A stretch of DNA of 64,000 nt from Takakia lepidozioides (lineage: Eukaryota > Streptophyta > Takakiopsida > Takakiales > Takakiaceae), in assembly GCA_030704615.1 (NCBI GenBank), contig CM060731.1, positions 43,586,001 through 43,650,000 on the forward strand, read 5' to 3'. The notes under the pieces were generated by a model, which worked only from the letters and a program-made list of their open reading frames with translations, was not told the origin of the DNA and did no database searches. Every line of letters starts with the position of its first letter. Position 1 is the first letter of the stretch. Both the position numbers and the translations under genes were made by a program. Shown piece by piece: positions 58,363 to 64,000 of this stretch.

Positions 58363-60057
58363 TCTGAGGAAGGGGGAGCCGGGAGGGTGGAATGCAATGC
58401 AGGCATGCTCATTAGTGCGGGAGCGAGTAAGCTAAAATAAGAGGGAGAGAAGGAGGGAGCGGGAGATAGAGACATACTTAGTATGGAGATGAGAGCGATG
58501 TGACTGGTGAACAAAGGCTGGTCGCAAAGTTTTGACCATAAGGTGAAATCTGGCTTCAAAGAACGCAGTCAAGGGCAGACGCGCGCTGATCGAAACCTAG
58601 TAATTTGTATTTGCAACATCAGATCCACTGCCGATTGTGTGAGGGGCGGTGGTTAAATTTTGGTGTGAGAGGAGGCTGTTCTTCTGAAAGTTGCTAGTCT
58701 TCTGAAGAGCGCAGACAGTTCCTCGCTCATCTGTGAAGAGTCGAAGTCCTACCTAGGGATTCATTTTTTTCCTTTTCTCCTTCCTACTCTCTATACTCGA
58801 GGTTTTTGCAAGATTGTTTCATTTCCAATTTGGAGTTCTTTCTTCTCCCGGCATCATCCCGACTGTTTGCTGGAGTTAGCTCTAGCGTCATGGCCCTCAA
58901 CCCTGCTGTATGTCCACAATTGCAACTGAGAAGTGAAGCAAGTTGAGGCATCGAGCTGTAGGTTTGGAAGGCAATCTCTGGACGTCTGCCCGCCATGTAA
59001 CCAAACGCACCAACATGTACAGTTTGCCACTCTTACTTGTGCCTTCCAATTAGTTTACCATTCTTCGTGGTTCCTGCAGTATGTCCCTGGAGTACGTGCA
59101 TTTGCATCGATTCTGTATAAGTAGTTGGCACAATCAAGGATCAAATTAAATGTATAGTCTTCTATCGGTGGAGGCATCTCTCACAATAACTTCCCATAAT
59201 TCATCTCATATCCTCTAACCGTCTTTGCACCACAGTCAGGATTTCCTTTGAATGGTAGGCAATTCCCCACCCCCATTATCTGGTCGAATGCGTTAGACAC
59301 GACTACTTTGCCCTGACATAAGGAGTCCATTCTTTCTGTCAAAGCATACAATCAGAATAGTGATTCTTACATCATCTTCTGGAGTTTGGAAACTGGCGAA
59401 CATCCCTGGTTGACATCCCAGGGTTGCTTGGGAAGTATTCAGACACACACGCAGGAGCATTGGCCAACTTTGACCATCAATAAGAACCTAGTACCAAATG
59501 CGCCTGTAGAGGTGGTGCAGATTGCATGATAGTGGTTCCTGGTGCCCTTCCTTTTGGCACCATAAGAATGGGCCCCGCACTTCAGCACTGAGAGTCAGGT
59601 TCAGAGAGGGAGACTTGATAACGCCTCATTCTGCTTTAGTTGTTAGTTCGCCTCAGTTATCTTTGATGGGTGTCAGGGTAGTTCGCCTGAGATAGTTTAG
59701 GAGCAAGTCAATCTAAGTAGGAGAGAAATTGGGGAGGTCCCCAAAACTTCACAATGCGGCATCCATGTCATGGAAGTTTTTGACAGCAACGATTAGGGCT
59801 GTTGGATCGATAAGTGAACCATATATCCTTTGGACAGCGTTGAGACTCTGATGCAAATATGATTCTCCTTGGATGGAGGTTGACACATCTGTTGACATGC
59901 ACTGAAGGCGGACCCATTTGTTGAGGCGAAGTCATGGGAATTGCATCTGTCAATAGCGGATCATAGTAGCAACAGCAATCAAGGGTTTCCGGGCGTCAGC
60001 AGGGGAGGAAGCGTCCAGGGAGTCTGTCTCTGGATTGAAGCTTGGTGGGTTGTTCAT

Positions 60058-63000
60058 ATGGGACCGTTCGGCAGGGCAGCTGTTGGGTTGATTGTGAGCA
60101 AAGATGTGGCTAATAAGAAGAAGGATGGTGTTGGCAAAGAGGGAAATAAAAGCAGGAAGGGGATTGAGGATGGTATTAAAGCCAGGAAGGGGGTAGAGGA
60201 CACTGGTTTTTCCTGTCTCAAGAAGGATGCGTCAGAGAGGCGAAACTCCTCTAGGTTGCTAAGTTGGAGCAGGGATGACTGCCCAGGAGAGGCAGTGGCC
60301 AAAGAAAGCAAAGTGAAACCACGTCGGAATTCGGTACCTGGTAAGGTCGAGAATGTTGCAGTTATAAAAATGGAGTCCAGTCCCTTTTTAGATGGGGATT
60401 TTGGCTTGGCCTCCTCAAGTCTTGCGAGTTCTTTGGGTCTCAATAGGATCAAAACACGATCAGGGCCGCTGTATTCTGCTAGCACGCGATCGGGCCCTTT
60501 GTTCACTGGAACCCTTCAGAGCAGGTTTGATGCAGGGAAAGGTGGCAAGAGAGAGGAGAAAACTGCTCTGAATGGTTCAGTAGAACCATCGTCAAGGTCT
60601 ATGTCTGGTGTGCGGAAAGCCAGCAAAGTGCACGCCCGCGACTCGGTCTCTCCAAAAGACTCCGCTATGGCCGAGGCTAGGCATGATGGTGAAGGAAGAG
60701 CTGCTATGGAGTCTGATTTGTCGGATCTGTGTGCAAGCAGAAACACGGATGGATGCCTTGGGTCCCCCTTTGTTGGCATCCCAAAAATGAATGTGGAGAA
60801 TGGGGAACAAGGGAGTAAAGGTGTAAGTGGAAGCCTCTCAGGGTCTTGTGTCATTGTTGAAGATATCATGTCTCCAAGTGGAAGCGACCGAAAAGAGATA
60901 AGTGGTCGAGCTTCGCAAGTGGATGACCTTTCCAATAGCAGCTGGGTTGATGTTGATAGCAATTTTGATTGTACCTCAACTGGAGGCCAATCTATGGGTG
61001 GCAGTCCTGTGGTGTTTGCACACTCAATTAGCCTGCCGGTCTGTATTGTAACTCCACAAGCAGGTGAGAAAACATGATTCCCCAATCACACACATGCACA
61101 AGTCATGTTGACGATGTGGTTGCTGGTGTCTGGTTATCTCCTGTCCGTGTTTCTTTCACTAGCTTCTGTCGTAAAGCTGATCATATTTCCAAACACTGAA
61201 GATGAGGGGATGTTATTATAAGTTTTGGTTCCATTTTACTAGATGTGTGAGTTGCGGTGTTTTCAATATCGAGGGGGCTTACCTTTGACTGCTTTGGATT
61301 CTGTGGTCCTGGAATTTTGGTTGTCCACATTGCTCCTTATATTTCGAAGTCATTTTTGCCTGTGGCACGTGCTGGAAGATTGATGATGCTTCTGTTGTTT
61401 GACTGTTAAATCAGGTGCCTCAATGGACCCAAATAGTTTGCGGTGGCGCCCTAATGATGGTGATTTTGAGTGTAGCAGGAGTTCTGATGCAGCAATGCAG
61501 GAGAACGAGGTATATTATCTTGGGTTGAGGGGGATGATGTTGCAGACATATCATAGCAACAGTTGAAGAAATGATTAATGTAGACAACTCATGGTCTATC
61601 TTCATGGTGACTAGAAATAGCATTTGTTGAGGAGGGTTGGGGATTGCCAATCACAGTAGGGATAGTTGTCATTGAAAGGAAGGTTGTATTGACCCCTTCT
61701 TTTTCTGTAAGAAATTATCTTCTTCAGCTGTATAACGGAGATCTTGACAAGTGGGATTTTGTTTGACAGAGTCCATCAAGTCCGTTGGATGTTCCAAAGG
61801 AGACAGAGTCACCTCGATTCCAAGCTCTGTTACGAATGACTGGGGGTCCGCGCAAATCAAAACTGCCAAATGACATCAAGAGCTTTTCTCACGAGTTGGA
61901 TCCAAGGGGTGTTAGGACTCATGATTTTTTGCGGCCCCATAGCTTCAATGACTTGGAGGTATGTTCCTTAGGTCATGCTTTTGGAGCAATTTTACCCAGA
62001 CTTGAGCCCAGACTTGACATTTGTTGTCAAAAGGCTTATTTTGCCGAGTCTGAGGAGCAAGAGAGTCCAAAATTGGATAGATGTCTGTTTCAGAATTGTG
62101 TTATTTGAGCTTACCCAAGCTTGAATCACATACATGTTAAGTCTCAGTGTGCAGTGAATATCACATGGACTTCATGTTGGCTTACAGAGACTGGAAGTAC
62201 AGTGATCAAGAGATCCGTTGAAATAAAGTCCTAGTTTGTAAGGTGGGGGGGAGGTTGAGCTTGTAGTTACATCCAGTAAGTCTTGTTCAGAAGTTGAATA
62301 TACCTGATACCTCCACTCCTATGGGAGCACTAGAAATGGAAGGGAAGTGTGGTGGGACAGCATACGGGGAACATCTGGCAGTGGTTGCTGGACAAAATGG
62401 TCTTGCTGCCAGTATCACATATGGAGCAGGTTGGAGAGAGAAGAAGAGAGGTGGCAAGGTAGAGCTGATGAATTGTTGTTGATTGTTGTTCAGGAGGTTC
62501 TGGAAGCCCTGCGAGCACGGTTTAATACTGCGAAGGAAGAAGTCAATTCCGAGCTTGCTGTATTTGCCGGGGATTTGATCGAGATTCTTGAAAAAAACTC
62601 GGATGAGGCCCCTGATTGGCAAGAGAGGACAGAAGATCTACTGGTGTTGGCCCGTGAATGTGCACTCATGGGTCCCCAGGAGTTCCGAAAGCGATGTGAA
62701 GGTATTGTCCAAGAACTAGATGACAAACGACAAGAGCTTCCCATGGGAGTGCTCAAGCAGTTGCACACACGGATGCTTTTCATCCTCACGCGCTGCACAC
62801 GGCTGCTGCAGTTTCAGAAAGAGAATGGCTTAGATGAGGATGGGCCCCTTCACAGGCTCCACCAGCGTGCAAAAGTGGGTCCCCAGTTTGAGAGGCATTC
62901 CAACTCTCTGGCCAACCAAAAAGGGAAATCAGTGGTGGAGATCGAGCCTGTGAAGGAAAGGAAATCCAGCTCGCCACCCCATGTTCATTCCGAGGATGCA

Positions 63001-64000
63001 GTCTCTATAGGCCCTGGGTGGAGAGGCAAAGATGAGGCCACAACATCAGCTGATGTTGTGCAGACGAGCAAAGAGGAAATGAAAGAATTGCCCAGCAAGC
63101 AAGATACGCAGGAGTCCATAAATCCAGTTAACTCTCTTGTCGCTGATCGGCTGGCATCCTGGAAAAAGTTCACATCTTCGTCCGAAGGTTGGGAAAGACA
63201 GTCCAGTAACCAGGACTTGATCCAGAGTGAAGCAGATATCAAGGCCAAAGTTCACAAAACAGAAGGCTTGCATTCAGACCTAGAGGATAGGAGGGCAGTG
63301 GCCGGTCCATCAAAAGACACAGGACCTCCAACGTCGTTGAAGCGGCGTCAGAGAGTCTCATGGGGTAATTGGGGTGACCAGCCAGGTGCTTTGGATGACA
63401 ATCTCCCAGTGATTTGTAGGATATGCGAAGAAGAGGTTCCCACATTGCATCTTGAAGAGCATTCTCGCGTTTGTGCATTTGCTGATAGGTGTGACCACAA
63501 GGCACTTAGCATTGATGAACGTCTCCGACGGCTGGCTGAAGTGCTTGAAAAGATGCTGGAATCCTACACTCCCAAGAGCTCTTTGATGGCTGCAATGGGG
63601 AGCCCCGACACAGCCAAGACATCTAGCTCTAACAATGGCGGTGAAAGCTCGGATGGTGGCCTATCAGAGAAGTTTGGCGGAGCTTCTGAGAAGCCTCTTG
63701 TCACTGAGAAGTTTGGAGGCGAATTGCTTCGTCGGGGCTCTGAGGAGATGCTAGAGGACTTGCATGAGATCGATACCATGGCTAGTATGGTTGATGAGCC
63801 AAGGATCAATCCCATAACTTGTAAAACACGGTTTGGGCCTAGGCCTGATCAGTTTATGGCTCCAGCGTCGTCATCTGCCGGTAGTGTGCTGGCACCAGCA
63901 TCCTCTGCAGGCAGCATAACTCCTCGTTCTCCCCTTGCCACTCCAAGGACCAGTCAGATTGACCTCCTTTTGGCTGAGCGAAGCAGCTTTGGAGAGGCAG
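60058..64000 (+). CDS. IREH1: IREH1-like AGC protein kinase, N-terminal part
   Basis: Plant MAST-type AGC kinase (IRE/IREH1 family: root-hair tip growth, microtubule-linked). Exons: 60058-61063 (GCAG|GT), 61415-61509, 61770-61958, 62494-64000 (open at the window edge); phases 1,0,0 close. Start: the first in-frame ATG of the exon; an upstream exon is possible. Visible: basic Ser-rich head ([16 protein letters not shown]), the family motif [12 protein letters not shown] followed by a second RSGPL, then [22 protein letters not shown] with [12 protein letters not shown] (split here), the conserved helix [18 protein letters not shown] to [18 protein letters not shown], and the C-x2-C...H..C finger [18 protein letters not shown] (63415-63474). 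Then a Ser-rich segment with [12 protein letters not shown]. The kinase domain lies beyond 64000. Confidence 0.9.

Larger units (their letters stand above)
54679..60057. other. Long intergenic stretch with repeats, no intact gene
   Basis: Contains two tRNA-like sequences (55031-55105, 57893-57950), another B-box-like GGGTTCAATCC (56027-56037), a tandem array (56248-56600), a GA microsatellite (58321-58362) and GC-rich islands. The plus frame at 54804-55262 crosses the tRNA-like sequence and is not credible as a gene. From about 58600 the DNA may be promoter and 5' UTR of the IREH1-like gene. Confidence 0.45.

Noticed and set aside
1-64000. CRISPR arrays, operons, ribosome-binding sites, replication origins
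   Set aside because: Nothing of the kind is present; split genes, introns and plant retroelements show nuclear eukaryotic DNA.

Overview
The window looks like nuclear DNA of a streptophyte (land-plant lineage). It carries a magnesium-chelatase H subunit with a plastid transit peptide, a plant-type SKIP14 F-box protein, an IREH1-type kinase N-terminus and an F-box/kelch relic. Genes have many GT-AG introns, mostly a few hundred bases long, and sit between decayed Ty3/gypsy and LINE retroelements. I cannot name the species. My recollection of characean algae and early land plants fits best, but that is inference.

Layout. 1-1.9 kb: minus-strand FYVE zinc-finger gene running off the left edge, with LINE debris in both visible introns. 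3.5-5.4 kb: minus-strand SKIP14-like F-box gene. 5.7-8.1 kb: a tRNA-headed SINE, a LINE reverse-transcriptase scrap and an AT-rich tract full of ATACC/GGTAT motifs. 8.1-8.6 kb: three minus-strand exon remnants of a WDR4/Trm82-like WD40 protein. 10.7-20.1 kb: retroelement graveyard, with a plus-strand chromodomain gypsy, a 730-bp LTR, and a minus-strand gypsy joined to the tail of another gypsy carrying a C-terminal PHD finger. 20.1-20.6 kb: an unknown frameshifted coding remnant. 22.7-26.0 kb: a fairly young 5'-truncated LINE.

27.4-30.0 kb: plus-strand transaldolase-like gene with a probable GC-AG intron. 31.6-32.2 kb: complete minus-strand LSM6. 32.2-35.9 kb: repeats and scraps. 35.95-37.86 kb: a minus-strand F-box/kelch pseudogene split by a solo LTR of the same 730-bp family. 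38.5-38.8 kb: a fragment that may derive from an HUH-endonuclease element. 40.06-48.68 kb: complete 16-exon CHLH. 50.8-54.7 kb: multi-exon glutathione S-transferase-like gene. 54.7-60 kb: SINE-like and tandem repeats. 60.06-64 kb: N-terminal part of an IREH1-like AGC kinase, cut by the right edge before the kinase domain.

The genes form no common pathway; this is an ordinary plant locus with independent housekeeping genes. Exon models come from reading frames, splice consensus and known family sequences. For CHLH, LSM6 and the mapped exons of the FYVE, transaldolase, GST and IREH1 genes the splice phases close exactly. I found no demonstrable new biological system. The best candidates for novelty are the PHD-tailed gypsy element, the HUH-like fragment, and a 12-bp hairpin at the inferred transcript start of one gypsy LTR.
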